DNA from: Blasia pusilla
Lineage: Eukaryota > Marchantiophyta > Marchantiopsida > Blasiales
Length of the DNA: 64,000 nt
Direction of reading: 5' to 3'
NCBI GenBank assembly: GCA_050084515.1
Contig: CM114272.1
Coordinates: 29,326,001 to 29,390,000, forward strand
This document shows positions 1 to 12,457 of this stretch, piece after piece. The stretch's first letter is position 1, and every line of letters begins with the position of its first letter. The translations under genes were made by a program, and so were the position numbers. The notes under the pieces were generated by a model that saw nothing but the letters and a program-made list of their open reading frames with translations, did not search any database and was not told the DNA's origin.

Positions 1-3000
1 TGAGAGATGGGTTGGAGAATATAAAGGGTTTGTTAAACACTGCACTCTCATTTCTAGATATCATGTGATGCATTCAACGACATCATGCTTTCCTATCCGA
101 GCACTTCAAGCATTCTCGATCCGATAGTATGTACAAGGCATGGAAGTCTACTAAAAAACCTTTCATTCTTCAACGCCTTAGATTTGCAATATAGAAGATA
201 TCTACATATGGGGCTTTCTGTTGAAAAGGTGGTAGTCAAGGTATGTGAAGCTCGACTTAGTACATTTATTGCAATATTTATTAAACATGGTTATATTTTG
301 CAAGCGATATTATGCTAATGTTGGTTGTTTTTGGGCATAAACACTTGGACAAATTAATAGTCAACTCATCCAACAATGAATTTACAAGATCCCTAAGTGA
401 GAAGCTCCCATGGATCCTAGAAGGAAAACAAAAATATGGAGGGAAGGAGGTCACTAACTTTGTTGACAATGCCACATGCCCACTTGATGAGCCTTCACCT
501 AGAGCCACCAAGCATAATAATGCAAAGAAGAAAACCACTACACCTTCAAAGAGGAGGGCAACATGTTACATTGCATCTATGAGTCAAAGGATCTCCCCTA
601 GGCTACCTAGTATAGGGTACACTGAAGAGTTTCAAAGTAGACAAGATCCCATACCAATGTGCACCCCTAGTCTTCGATACTAATTCCACCTCATGCACCA
701 TTGCCAATCCCACAATGCTAAGGTAAATCTCATGTAAAACAACCAATTTTAAGTAGAACGCACATTTCAAGTGTGGATTATGACACCAAAGTCCACCAAC
801 AACCACGTGAGATCTTAGAACCAAAGTCTATATACAACAAACTATCTCTTGGAATGTGACATAGCAATAATCTGATTTTGGTTGATATTAGACATATATT
901 TTACTCTAATGTTGTGTAGGTCTTGGCTAGTGCACATGTGAGAAACTCCACTAGACGTGCCAAGAACCCTATTGTTTCGAGTGTCGGCTATGTTTAAAAC
1001 CTTTTAAGTTATCATAGGAATAGTGAAACATCAATAAAATTAACATGATAAATTATTGTTGGGTAGCCATGCCCCAATGTCAACATCTTTCTATCTCACA
1101 TTCCAAATGTGTCCATTCACAAGGTCTAGTTATATTTGATGGCAGGTGGAACCTTGTCCAATTAAACACATCTATTGTCTTGGGTAGAAATAAGCCGCCA
1201 CAAAAAATAACAACAACTTAGGTATGTAATGTTGTAGCTTATGCATGGGTAACTTGTTTTATATTTGAATTTTGGGCTCATGATGTTTTGACTTATGGTA
1301 TGGCAAGTTTCGCTATTCAAGTAGGTCATCATGCTATTTTGTTGTTGTTGTGTGTGTACCAAATGCATCATTTCATGATCTTACCATAGGTGCCAGTACC
1401 TTCTACAATTGTCAACAAGGAAGGTGTGACTCGTTCTAGAAAAGATTTAGAGATTGGCTATGAGCATTACAACTCGACTCCCATTAATGGTATAACAAGT
1501 CAAAATAATAATACTATCCTTGGGACCATGATAATTTTGATCATTTAAACCTTAATTTAGCATCCCCAAAGTTCATAAGATGAATAGCATAATTTTTATG
1601 ACTCATTAGTTTATAACGGTTGAAACACTCGATGAATGGCTTCATGATCTATCTTTGTCTTTGCATCCTTGCATTGTATTTAATCTCTTGTTTTTGGTTG
1701 AAAGGGGGCGACGTGTCGTGGGTTATATGGATTTTGTTGGGATGTTGACAAGACTTTTAGTATAAAGCTTCAACCCAATCTGCATTGCATCTCAATGACT
1801 AGTCAAGTGGCAATTTTAGAATAAAACTTGGTGCCAGTTGCTCTTGAGTTGGTGCCATTCCTATATTGCAATCAATCCTTGCCTTCAAATTGAGGAGAGA
1901 CTCATACATGCATGTTACTTGCTGTAGAGTATGGTCTTGCAAAAGTTGGTTTGAGTCGGAACCATGAATGATGAACATCACCTTATTACATATTGATTGA
2001 ATAGTAAGGGTAGATCCCAAAGGGCTGTCTTCATAAGGTTATTTTTTGGCCTCGTTGCATAGGAATAAGTAATCATGTTCTTCTGCATCATTCATGTCAT
2101 TTGTTTGGGGTCCATCTTGATGGTGGCCTCCTTGAACATGAGCAAGGTCTTCAAGACCTCCAAAACTACTACGGAACTAGCTTGGCACTAAGGAATAAAA
2201 TAATGTGCATCTTTGTGTTCCTGAAGAACAATAGACAATTAACTTGTATTTATGGGAGATGCAATATGACAACATGTGAGGAGACCTTCCAAAATATAGA
2301 ATATTAAATTTGTCATTAGATCTAATCTGGTATTGCCATGTATTCTTAGAACATCAAGAGTTCCTTACTGAATGCTTGCACATGAATCCTTCTTAAGCTT
2401 GTGGACGGGTACATGGTGGATTCTTTGAGTCATAGTTGCATATTGAGTAACATAATCCAAGCTTTTATTTACTCAAAAACATGGCATATATAATGCCATT
2501 ATGATCTTCAAGGGTGACATGGAAATATGGAATAGATTTTGCATCTGTAGGGCTATAATCTTAACCTTGTTTATCATCTTATTCCTAACCCTCCCTTCTG
2601 ACTTCATAAATGTCATGTACCCCCAAAAAATCCTCTATTTCATTGGTTAGCATTTGCACTAGCCAAATAATCTTTTTGGTCTCCTTAGTCAACATGCTTG
2701 CTTGGAGATATATCTTGAGAATTGCATGCCACTTTTCCATTTCTACATTGGTGTCTTCTGCGGACCTGGCTTGATTTTAGTTTCCCTTGGCCCATGAATA
2801 CAATTTCATGTGCAAGTACCCAACGTAGTATTTGACAAAGTGTTGCATATTTGCGAATGAACTCCGAGGATGTTTGCTTAGGATTTGCACACACCATAAC
2901 AAAAATCTATCAACTGCCCAAAGTGTATTTAGTCCTACAATGCATATGGTTTAAATGCTTCCTTTGAAAGATTTGCACTTAACTCCGTGGTTGTATACAA

Positions 3001-6000
3001 ATTGGGTCATTTCAACTTTCCTTATGGGACACCTCACTCGTTAATGTGATTGCCTAATTAAGCCATGCTTTCCTTACGTGCCAAATACAAAGGTGGATAG
3101 GAACCATGAGAAAGACTTCCTTTATGGTATACTATTCTTCCTTGGAATCATCCACAATGAAAGAAGATGGTTTCCATGGTGGTGGAGGATGACCCTAACT
3201 TCCAAATATCAATCCTTCAGCATGATCTTTTATGCTCTTAAGAACTTGAACTAGGTCTGCATGGGTATGGTGTTATAGAATTACCCACACCATAGGTAAT
3301 CCATTGAGGAATGAATAAAAACCAAGTAGGAAAAACAACTAGTATTAGTATTGTGCCATGGAAACAAAAAAAATAGAGCACATGAGATATTTGACTCGTA
3401 GAAGCAAAATACAATGAACCGTTTCTACATACGAACACATATGGTTGAGACTTCACTTAAGAGTCATAACCAATAAATTGACCTTGTAAATGAAACATGA
3501 TAAAAAATATGTATTACTCTATGGCTCAACAAGCGTTGTCCAATCTTTCTTCCTTAGAGACAAATAGGAAACAAGATTACCTCTTGGTAATTTAGAAACG
3601 GTTGCACTTGAGTTGCAAATTATAAGAGTGCGTAACTTGTAGAAAAAAAATATACGGATATGAAGTCAAACCTTAAAATTTTTCTCTAGCATAATCCCAA
3701 CTTGATGGCCCTGTTTCTTTCTGACATCCAACAATCTATAATGGCACACTCAAGGAACAATGACCCATCTCATATGTGTTGGGGCCATGTGTGGCATCCA
3801 CGCTAATTACCCCTTCCATCTCCAAATTTGACCAAATTTTGTAGCATCCACAAGGTGGAAAATACTGAAGCAAGTTAAATCGTGCTTGAGAGGTTTGTAG
3901 AAAATGACATGCTCATGATGCATTTGAATCCACATTTGAACTGCAACCACATCATCTCTGCTAATATACCCCCCTTCTCGCCTTTTATGACACTTTTAAT
4001 GTTTAAAATATCATAATGCACGAGCATTGCATTTGTCCCTAGAGTATGTGAACCCTTAGACTCATCCCCACAATCAGGAACCTAATGTGTTCTCTAATGT
4101 GCTTTGTGTGCATCCTCATGATATGGTGAGGGGCTAATATTGGCGCGGAGCAAATGTTACACAAAGTCTTTACATGTGGAGCTGAATTTTGGAGCACTAT
4201 ATGCATTGGAATTTGAAGGCGTAAATCTCCATGAAAAATTCCACCAACTTTGTCAATGTGTTGGTATTGAAGGAACCGGATTAACATGCATCCAACGAGC
4301 CGCCATTGTTTACATTGACATTTACGTTGGTTTTCAAGCTTTCTCCCTTTCCCCCCTTCCTTTCAAAATTTATACTCCAAGATCTAAGGGGGTAAATCCT
4401 TCCATATTGTCTTGCACCAATCCTAAGGACCATATGAGCACCAATAGTATATAGTAGGTCCTAAAACATGATTCAGATCCAAGTTGACCTTTTGGAATTG
4501 TCTTTGGAAATGGTGCAAGCGTTCCTCTCCTAATGAGAAATCAGAGAATCGAGATGCTTCTATTGAAGTCTCCCGTCTAGGTGTGTCTAGGGTTACTACA
4601 TCCCTATTAAATGGTCCAATATGCATGACATTTCTGGATAGTATCACAAGGTAGAGCAAAACTAAATGTAATTAACCTCAACATGATTGATGAAAGATTG
4701 CAAACTAATGGAGTGTGAAAAAATAGAATCTTACACAAAAAGATCCTAGGACCAAATATCATATGCACATATCATGTGCTCTAGTTGGTGATATCAAAAT
4801 CTTGCTCATAATCTAAGAGGATATGACTATTCACATATATGGACTTCGTAACGCAAGTACAAGACGATTTCTTCTAAAGTTTAATTCCTTGTAAGTCCAT
4901 AAGGTGCTTGGTGCAAAGATATAAACACCCATCATAGTTGATTATAATATGGGAGGGCCATGGTTTATGAGACCAATTATACAATAAATATTCAAAGTGG
5001 ACAATATTCAAAGTAAGATTTAGTGCATTGCAAGTATGATTTAAAGTAGGACTTCATGCATTTGCAAATTGGTTCCAATGGGTGGCACCACAAGACCATA
5101 GAATGAAGTAATTGTGAAAATCTCTGATGTGTCACCTGAATTTTACATACTTACTAAAATGCTAGGTTCATGAGACTTGTATACAAAGAAAGTGTTTATG
5201 AAAGTCGTTTCTGAATGAAAAGATCATGTTGTTGGCTGCTTATTGCTACACTAAGTTCATAAAGACCCGTATTGAAAGTTAGTATTTACAAAACTCTACC
5301 TCTATTTTGTCACAACCATTAAATGGGCTCAAAAAGAATAATAAGAAGCCACAAACACATATCCGAAAAGAATTCAAGCAATGGAGCTTATCTTCATAAC
5401 TAAAATAATAAAGCCTTTGGGGAATTGTTCCAAACTTTGAACCATGTAGTAACTATAGTAATCGAGGGCGTGGTAGTAATTGAGGGCGCTAATGTGTGCA
5501 CCGTTACAATTGGTCCAAGATCGCATGAGAATGGCCCCTAACCCTACCGCTACTCTTCAAGGGCCACTACTTTTGTATAGGCATTGGACCTAGTGGGAGC
5601 TCCTCGATTTCGATCATTCTCATGGCTATTGTGCAAACTAGTAGCTTTTTCCCTTCTTCTTTATTGACCTCTATTCCGAGAATCAGTTGCAACCTTCGTT
5701 TCCATTGCTCTTACAAGAACGATGTCTATCCTCTAAATATGTTTGGAGCCGCATGCAAGCAACCTTAACCTCACTTGACCCTAAGGGCAATCAAAGCCTG
5801 CCCTCGGGTTGTTATGGATTCCGTGCATGGCAAGGGCACCAACTAATTTTTTGTAAGCATAGGCCTAAGCTTTTGTCCTAAACTTTTGGATGACACGATC
5901 ACTATTTCTATACTTGGTATCATCTAAAGGGCAAATAGGAAAGAGACGTTGAGAAAGTGGATGAGGGATTTGTAAAAAAATTTCACTATTTGTCTTTTGG

Positions 6001-6033
6001 GCATAAGAGGGTGGTAGTCTATCCAAGTGCCAA
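1..6033. other. AT-rich stretch without a supported gene
   Basis: Only short open frames occur here. The longest, a plus-strand frame of 123 codons at 312-683, has no domain I recognise. I see no RNA gene, LTR pair or convincing coding block. Short homopolymers and scattered degenerate sequence suggest old decayed transposon DNA. Confidence 0.6.
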
Positions 6034-6212
6034 TCTATACTATTCTAAGAGAATGGGGTTGGAGAGACCCTCCTTCGGTATTGATATCTGTCTTTGAAAG
6101 TTCTTCTAATGCTAATATGTGTTAGATTTAAGGAATAGTTAAGTCAAGAGGGCCAAAGATTTAAGGGGTACTAGGAGGGTTTTTCCCTCATTTGTGTTAT
6201 GCACGGGCATCA
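6034..6212 (+). mobile_element. Helitron-like mini-element, unit 1
   Basis: The left end, A|TCTATACTATTCTAAGAG followed by a GGGGTTGGAG-like stretch, matches the TC 5' terminus common to plant Helitrons inserted after an A. The right end abuts the TC start of the next unit and carries GCACGGGCA, a degenerate remnant of the usual GC-rich terminal hairpin, but no clean CTRR. It has no coding capacity. The length is close to that of the two following units. Confidence 0.4.
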
Positions 6213-6393
6213 TCTATATACTAATTGGAGGATGCAGTTTTTTTTGCAAGTGCTCTATTTGACACATGTCACTAGATATCTACCAAAAATACTTTTGGTC
6301 ACGCAAATTGGGAGTCATATTATGTTAATTGGGGATCACATTGAAACATGACTTTACTAAACGAGATCTGTGCATCTTAGAGGTCCTTACTAG
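6213..6393 (+). mobile_element. Helitron-like mini-element, unit 2
   Basis: It begins A|TCTATATACTAATTGGAGG and ends CTAG|T at 6390-6393. Both are compatible with Helitron termini. The terminal hairpin is not evident. It sits directly between two similar units, and that context is most of the argument. Confidence 0.35.
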
Positions 6394-6399
6394 TACTAC

Positions 6400-6587
6400 T
6401 CTATATAATTAAAAGAAGATGGGGTTAGAGGAAACCATCCTCAAAAGTTGACACTTGTCTTCATAAGGCTCTTCTTTTGTTGACACATGTCCTCTTAAGT
6501 CCCCTTATTATTAACGGGATGTTATTTAAAGGTAATTAAATTAAGGGAAAAACATGTCACCCGTGCTTCTCACGAGCAACGTTCTAG
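6400..6587 (+). mobile_element. Non-autonomous mini-Helitron, 188 bp
   Basis: The 5' terminus is TCTATATAATTAAAAGAAG followed by ATGGGGTTAGAGG. The 3' terminus is CTAG at 6584-6587 followed by T. Just before it is a CCGTGC...CACGAG stem-loop, the typical 3' palindrome of plant Helitrons. No protein is encoded, so replication would have needed a Rep/helicase supplied elsewhere. This is the best preserved of three adjacent units. The base before the 5' TC is C rather than the expected A. Confidence 0.6.
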
Positions 6588-6983
6588 TTTATATCAAGGT
6601 GTCTCACTAAGAGGGCATAAATTTTTTGACGTCTTTCAAGTGTTTAACCATAAAATACGGACGACTTTCATTTATATTTGAGGAGCTTCAATCTTGAGAA
6701 ATATTGTAATTTTCAGGTGTGTGACTTAAAGACACTTAGATTCGTGTTGGACGTCCGGCCGTAGGAGGTGCGCGTCCACTTCCAACGGCACCCCGCACCC
6801 CAAGATGACATTTGGCCATATAGAAAATTACAACTTCAGTCGTGCGACCTCACGACACGTTTATTAGACGCCCTATTATTAGTGGAGAGTGCTCCCTCGG
6901 CAACTATCCACTTAGCATTGTGCACCTTATGGACAAGTAGGTTGAAGGCTAGGTGTCAACACCCCTACGTGTCCTTACGTTAA

Positions 6984-7352
6984 TCTATATAATTAAAAGA
7001 AGACGGGATTTAAGGACTCGCCCTTTGGTGATTCTTATTTGCTCATGTGACGAAATGTGTAGAAAAAAACCGAATTAATATAACAGAGCCGCTGAAATTT
7101 GATTAAGAAACGGGGGCTATACGGATGATTTTTACGTGTATTATGCGAGAGTTTTTCCTTGACAACCGATACATATCCGGTCCGTATAAAACTGAACGGC
7201 AATTTTCGAACTTTTCTGCATTCCGGCCGGCTAAACAGATATAAGTACAAAGGAACTCCTGCCTGAAACGTCGGTTTAGAGCCAATATGTGAGAAACTGG
7301 ATCCGAAATTCTTCCGGCTACCCGGTTCTCCCCGGACATTGTATTACACTAG
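6984..7352 (+). mobile_element. Helitron-like 5' end with a possible CTAG terminus
   Basis: A|TCTATATAATTAAAAGAAG starts at 6984, nearly identical to the terminus at 6400, and here the preceding base is the expected A. A candidate CTAG|T lies at 7349-7352 after an imperfect CCGG-rich stem. The interior does not resemble the other units, so the right border is a guess. Confidence 0.3.
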
Positions 7353-7728
7353 TAATATACATAATAATAATAGTTGTTAACTTCACAGTTCAACTGCCAC
7401 ACGTGTCCGGTGCTCTCCCTACGCAGTCATCTGATCCTTGAAGCTGGTTCCAATGGTCAGGTGCTTCAAGATATGGACAGACATGAAAGGCTTTGCGTGC
7501 AGTTCTCTGCCGAAAGCTTCATCGAGGGCGGAAGAGAATTGTGGATGGACGAGGTTCATCGAGTGGGATTTTAGAGAAATTTTCACATTTGGAGAGATGT
7601 TGGTTGGTTGTGGAGTTCAGGGAAGATTTGTGCGTGTGAAGGGAGTATGATTTTAGGGCTGGGATGAGCAGTAGGGGAGATGGCTGCAGGAATGGTGCGA
7701 GGAGATGGGCAATTGGGAGGCCTGGTAA

Positions 7729-8466
7729 GGTAAATCAGGCCTGTGTCCGGTGACATGCGGGAGAGGAAAAATGTCACTGCGAATCAAATTAGTTGTAGAG
7801 AACTTTGTGCGGGATCTGAAGGCTGCTCTAGAAGCAGACATGCAAGACCGGATCATGAAAGAGCGCGAGATGAAGAGCTACTTAGAAGAGCGGGAGCGAG
7901 AAGTAGCCGAGCGAGAAGCAGCATGGAAAGCTGAGCTTAGCCGAAGAGAGGTGAGTTTAATTGCTCTCCAAAATTCGTGTGTAGATGTCTGAATACCCGA
8001 TATCTTGCGATTATTTAAGGATAGTGCACATGCCATCCACACGGTCAACAGGAAGTATAATTGAAAACAACATCTGCCTACCAGTGCAATTTACAATGCG
8101 GATGACCAGGAGGAAGTTTAATCTAAACCTGTTATTGCAATGGACAATTCTGCCCACAATTCATGGAATTCTAGGTAGTCGCATTCCTGACGTCACTACT
8201 GGAAGTTTGCACTTGTTTGGGTACGTTCGTTTCTTTTCTGAGATCGCTTTTCTAGTCTGAATCCTTGAAGTACACGCGGTCTATTATTTCAGGCTGAAAT
8301 CGTGAAACAAGAAGCTCGTCTGAAGATGGAGAAGGACAATCTAGAGAAAGAGAAGAGTGTACTGATGGGAACGGCATCAAGTCAGGATCAACAAGATGGT
8401 GCTCTAGAGATAACAGTCAGTGGAGAGAAATATCGATGCCTCCGTTTTTCCAAAGCCAAGAAATGA
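7729..8466 (+). CDS. 3' exons of a plant coiled-coil protein (possibly trihelix-type regulator)
   Basis: Two exons are visible. The first is open from 7729 and ends at 7950 before a GTGAGT donor. The second runs 8293-8466, opens after TTATTTCAG and ends in TGA. The phase is 0 across the intron. The joined frame has a Lys/Glu/Arg-rich heptad-like stretch (KAALEADMQDRIMKEREM, LEEREREVAERE) typical of a long coiled coil, then an acidic linker and a short basic end, YRCLRFSKAKK. The layout recalls C-terminal halves of plant trihelix-type transcription factors, but I cannot name a family with confidence. Upstream there is an open stretch at about 7400-7560 (QDMDRHERLCVQFSAESF), possibly another exon. 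No N-terminal DNA-binding domain is visible, and Helitron-like DNA lies just upstream, so the gene is probably 5'-truncated. AATAAA-like signals occur near 8610. Confidence 0.5.
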
Positions 8467-8776
8467 AAGTGTAGGAATCCTCTCCTGCTTTGCTATGCAG
8501 CCCATCATCTCATCTCACAGAGAAGGGCCTCTGAGATTCTCAAGTTGCCAACAGAGATTGAGGAATGAAGAGCTTTGCTGCTTATTTTTATATATATAGA
8601 TTGGTTAATAAATAGATTTTGTACATAAGATTTTTCAGCATCTAAGAATTTTTTTTGTCCATGACAATTTTAGTTTCATGTGAATGAATAAAGGAAGTTT
8701 GAGGGAAGGCATGAGGATTGTTGACCGGGATTGGCCCATCCTCATCAAATGATTTCCCTACGAGATCCGGACAATC

Positions 8777-9675
8777 TCAAATGGTTTCCAAAGGGGGAGT
8801 TCAATCTTTGCAGCTGCTTGGTCACCTTCTGGATCTGGTGATTTTGTCCACACCTTACTCAGGTCCACGAGGGCTGTCAGTGCCACCCCTCTTGATACAA
8901 TGACAATGTCCAAAGGCTTCACAAAAATTACCTTTTCGGTCTTCGATTCGTAATATCATGTACCTGTGCTGTTCCATCATGAACACATGGAAAATCCTTG
9001 CAGCTCCGAGAGTCAGTATCTCACCACTCCCCTCTTCTGAGTTCTTCTACGGACTCCATCCATTTTGCTCCTAACCTCCTTGTGTGATCCCAAATTCAGA
9101 TTGATCATTCTCTATACTTTTTCTTAGTTTATCCCTTCTTTATCTTATCTTCTATCAATTTGAGATTTAGGTCTACCTGATTTTTGTCCTCCTTTCTTCT
9201 TTATCACATCTCCTGGAAGTTTCTGCTATGAATCAGGTTTCAGGGATGTGACCTGCTAATCCTTTCTCTTAGATGGCTTCTTTGCATCTCGCATACTTCT
9301 AGACTCCCGTTCAACTACTTTATGTGGTAAGGACTCAGGTTTTTAGCCAAGCTCTTGAGCTCTTCTTGGTCCCTTTCAGCTTCTCCTTCAGGAGTTGGCG
9401 CATGTTTCTCAGAACTCTTGAAACAAAACAGCATTCAGGAAGCAACAAGAATATCAGATCTTCTACTGGTTCTGGATCTTGTATTAGATCTCAAAAATTG
9501 TAACCAGGGGAATCCTCGTCTGGAAATGGGTCTGAAGTTCAAGTTCAGAAAGAGCAGCAACTTCTCTGAAGTTGCTTAGCGGGAAGGACCAAGACTGAAT
9601 GGAGTAATTGGGAGAGCTCACACAGTAATACAGGAGTGAGGGAGTAATAATTCAAACCTTCTTCTTCTGAATGCA
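8777..9675. repeat. Left copy (R1) of a diverged 0.9-kb direct repeat
   Basis: R1 aligns with 15256-16210 in the same orientation along almost its whole length, with many substitutions and several indels. Both copies share a minus-strand reading frame with the series KDFP, HDGTAQVH, RPKR, VALTAL, AAAK and LPLWK/FPLWK. In R1 this frame is broken after RPKR by a short insertion. The pair flanks copia coding DNA, which could mean LTRs, but R1 lies 1.4 kb from gag and no tRNA-Met primer site follows it. Confidence 0.7.
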
Positions 9676-9841
9676 AACCCTGAAATAGCATCAGTCATAA
9701 AGTGCTGTGATTATTTCGTCTACCAAGGAAAGCAAGCAAGAAACTGCTGGGAAGAGGGAAGACATTTTCTGCCAGACAGCAGAAGAAAATCTTTAAAGGT
9801 TTGACGAAGCTTGAAACCTTCTTTCTTCATCTCCTCCCTAC

Positions 9842-9997
9842 TTAATTCCTCAAGGTTTCAATCTTTTGGCGCTTCTCTTTTTTCTTCCGCTTGCTTGGTC
9901 CAGCATTGTTTGAATATGAACTCAGATGGTTGGAATCTGAACTGCCAACCATTTTGACAGAGTCAGATCCCCCATATTCATTTGAGGACTTGCTCAT
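9842..9997 (-). pseudogene. Short serine-rich, basic exon-like frame
   Basis: From ATG at 9997 the frame encodes 51 residues: a Ser/Asn-rich start, then the basic run SKRKKKEKRQKIE, then a stop. Composition and codon use look coding and resemble a nuclear-localisation tail. An in-frame stop lies just upstream of the ATG. It is on the same strand as the frame shared by R1 and R2 and close to R1, so it may belong to the same vanished host gene. I do not recognise the family. Confidence 0.3.
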
Positions 9998-11065
9998 AGG
10001 AAAGGACTACTTAAGTGGGGCTCATGTGAGGAATGATAGGCGATATTGATCAGCAACAGATTGTAGTTTCTATCCTTCTCATAATGTAGAGCAGTTGAAC
10101 TCCATCAGATTCATTCTTCCCTGGGGCTACACTGCTGGGGGCTACTGTGGAGGATGAGCGAGCTCAATCTATATGAAGCTAAACTAGCAGCATCATCTTT
10201 GGAGCTCATTCGGGTTGGGTTGATGGGTTCAAGAGTTGACTTTTGAGCTAAGGGCTTTCATCAGGAGTGTAAAGTTGGCTGGGCCAAGCTTTTCACAGAG
10301 AAGATGAAGTTTTAGTTGCTATTCATGGTTACCTTCTGTCCATGATTGAGAAAAAATACGATTTATTGAAATTTCTGTCTTTATTCTTCTCTAGCAAGTT
10401 ACCTGTATCACTTCTGGATGTGTCTTTCACATCCACCTTTAGCTGCACTTCTGGTTACGAACAAATCATTGCACGTTATTTCTTTGGGTTTAATTCTTCT
10501 GTGTAGGCCGGTTCTTCAAAGTGAATTGTCTTTAACAAACAATGTCTTCTGTCAACTAACATTCTTACTTTAACAGATAATTGCTGGAATTGTATTTTAT
10601 CATAAATTTGTAATCAATTTAGCTTTAGTTTGCTTGGACAGATAATTTATGCATCTCCAGCTAGTTATATGCTCAACACATTTGTCACCAGAAATTGTAG
10701 TTGAATATTATTGGCAGAAATCCTGTGACTTGGATTATCACCTCCGTATGGTCGATTACAAACAGAAGGACGTTCCTTAAACTTGACATTTGTTCCAGGG
10801 TGATGACTTGAAAATTTGGGGCATCCGCTTGCAGACAGTTGAGTGTGTACACATATGCTCCATGTACGCATTCTTATGTCACCGTGTGATCGCAATAGGT
10901 TAATGCGACACACCAATTTGAGAGTTGTCCAAAAGTTACTCGGATCTTCAGGTCTGAATGTTGTGAGCATTTCAAGCGACAGAAGTTGTCGGGTTTATTT
11001 GTACAGTGTGGAGCCTGTGTGAGGCGTGGCATTCAGCAGCTGGCTCAATGGGTTGAGGCTTTGGC
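9998..11065. other. Non-coding stretch between repeat R1 and copia gag
   Basis: No convincing gene. If the copia element had its 5' LTR and primer-binding site here they are no longer recognisable. I found no TGGTATCAGAGC-like site. A TGGCTCAATGGGTTGAGG string near 11040 resembles a Pol III A box but has no B box after it. Confidence 0.5.
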
Positions 11066-11949
11066 TTGTGCCTCATGGAGCACCACATGACAGCGATGGA
11101 TGCCATTTATGAAGACCTGATTTTGGATTCTGAGATTGAGAATGAGTGGAGGAATCAAGTAATGCTTGATTTGATGACACAGGAACGTACAGGCATTGAC
11201 TCTAATATATCACAGTCTAAAGCTCGAGCAGAAATCTCACATCTCAGATTTTACGACTGCACTAGAGGCACAGAATTACCTCAAGAATACGTTTCAGTCG
11301 AAGGACAGGAGTATAAAGATCTGAGGAATCCACTTTTCACCATGAAATTGAGAGAAGGTGATTCAATACTGAAGCATATTAGATGTGTGAAGTCCATCAT
11401 GGACCAGCTTGCTGCATGTGGCAGTCCTGTTGATGAATAAGATGGGATCTTGCCTTTGATTATGAGTGTCAAGGAAAGCTACGAAGCTTCAACACCAGTA
11501 TGCGGAATCAGCCTACCTTGGCTCTGCAATGTTTCCTCAGTACTGAGCTTCTTAAAGAAGAGATAATAAAAAACAAAGTAAAGGGCGTCGATCTTTCAAA
11601 TACAGCACTACCCTCGGGTGCATCGTATAGGATGACAAAGCAACAGATCAATTCTCTTGCTTTGATTCTTGAGAAAAGACTTGGGAGAGGCAATGGCAAG
11701 ATTCAAGAAAACAAGACCAGTGTAGGTAAGAAGGGGGAATGCCCCCCCAACAACAGCAAGAAGGTGACCTGTTCTACAGTCAGAAGCGGGGACACTTGGC
11801 AAAGGACTGCTGGAAGAAGAAGGCTGATACAGCCAGCACCAGAGGAAGCGCCCACAATAGAGAGGACTTTGTCTTTGTTTTCAGGTTCTCATCAAGTGCG
11901 TCTCCATCAAATATCTGATACTTTAATACTGGTGGTACGAGGCACATGA
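11066..11949 (+). pseudogene. copia gag and protease remnant
   Basis: 11066-11440 carries the gag capsid-like motif FTMKLREGDSI followed by MDQLAACGSPVDE, typical of copia gag. A stop ends this frame and the gag C-terminus continues from about 11500 in another frame. The nucleocapsid knuckle at 11766-11815 reads FYSQKRGHLAKDCW, where the first two cysteines of the CX2CX4HX4C motif are lost. The protease motif near 11923-11960 reads NTGGTRHMTYGK, with Asn where the catalytic Asp of DS/TG should be. Confidence 0.7.
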
Positions 11950-12457
11950 CCTACGGCAAATGAACTTTCCATAACTATGAACCTGTTTCTGCTGATCAAG
12001 TTGCATACAACAGAGGCAACAGCGGCTAGTGTGTCATGGGGAGGGCAAATGTCCAATTCTGTTTTTTCATGAGGACACGATGCTGGTCAGGAATGTTTTG
12101 CATGTGCTGAGGTTGACAAAAATAGGTCAGCCAACAGGACCAGAGTGGAAGAAGATGTCTGCTGCAAGAGCAGGCCTGCCCCCTCGAGGATTCCAAGGAC
12201 ACTGTCCTGGCAAGATGCGTAATGGTGGACAACCTGTACCTATGGTCGCTCACTGGTATCAGCAACAGAGAGTGCGGTGCCAGCTGTGACTGCTGTTACT
12301 GGTACACCACCTCCAAATCCAAATATGGCATAGTTGCCTTGATCATATTAATGTCCAAATGATAAGGGCTCTGAAATTGATGTCCACTGGTTCGGAGGGA
12401 CTAAATCTTGATTAAATATCTCAGTGTCTTTGCATACATGGAAAACAAACCAGACTT

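Noticed and set aside
4140-4454. 104-codon plus-strand frame in the AT-rich left end
   Set aside because: No domain, no splice context, and overlapping frames on the other strand of similar quality.
10995-11070. SINE or tRNA at the TGGCTCAATGGGTTGAGG string
   Set aside because: No B box follows at the right distance and no cloverleaf can be drawn.
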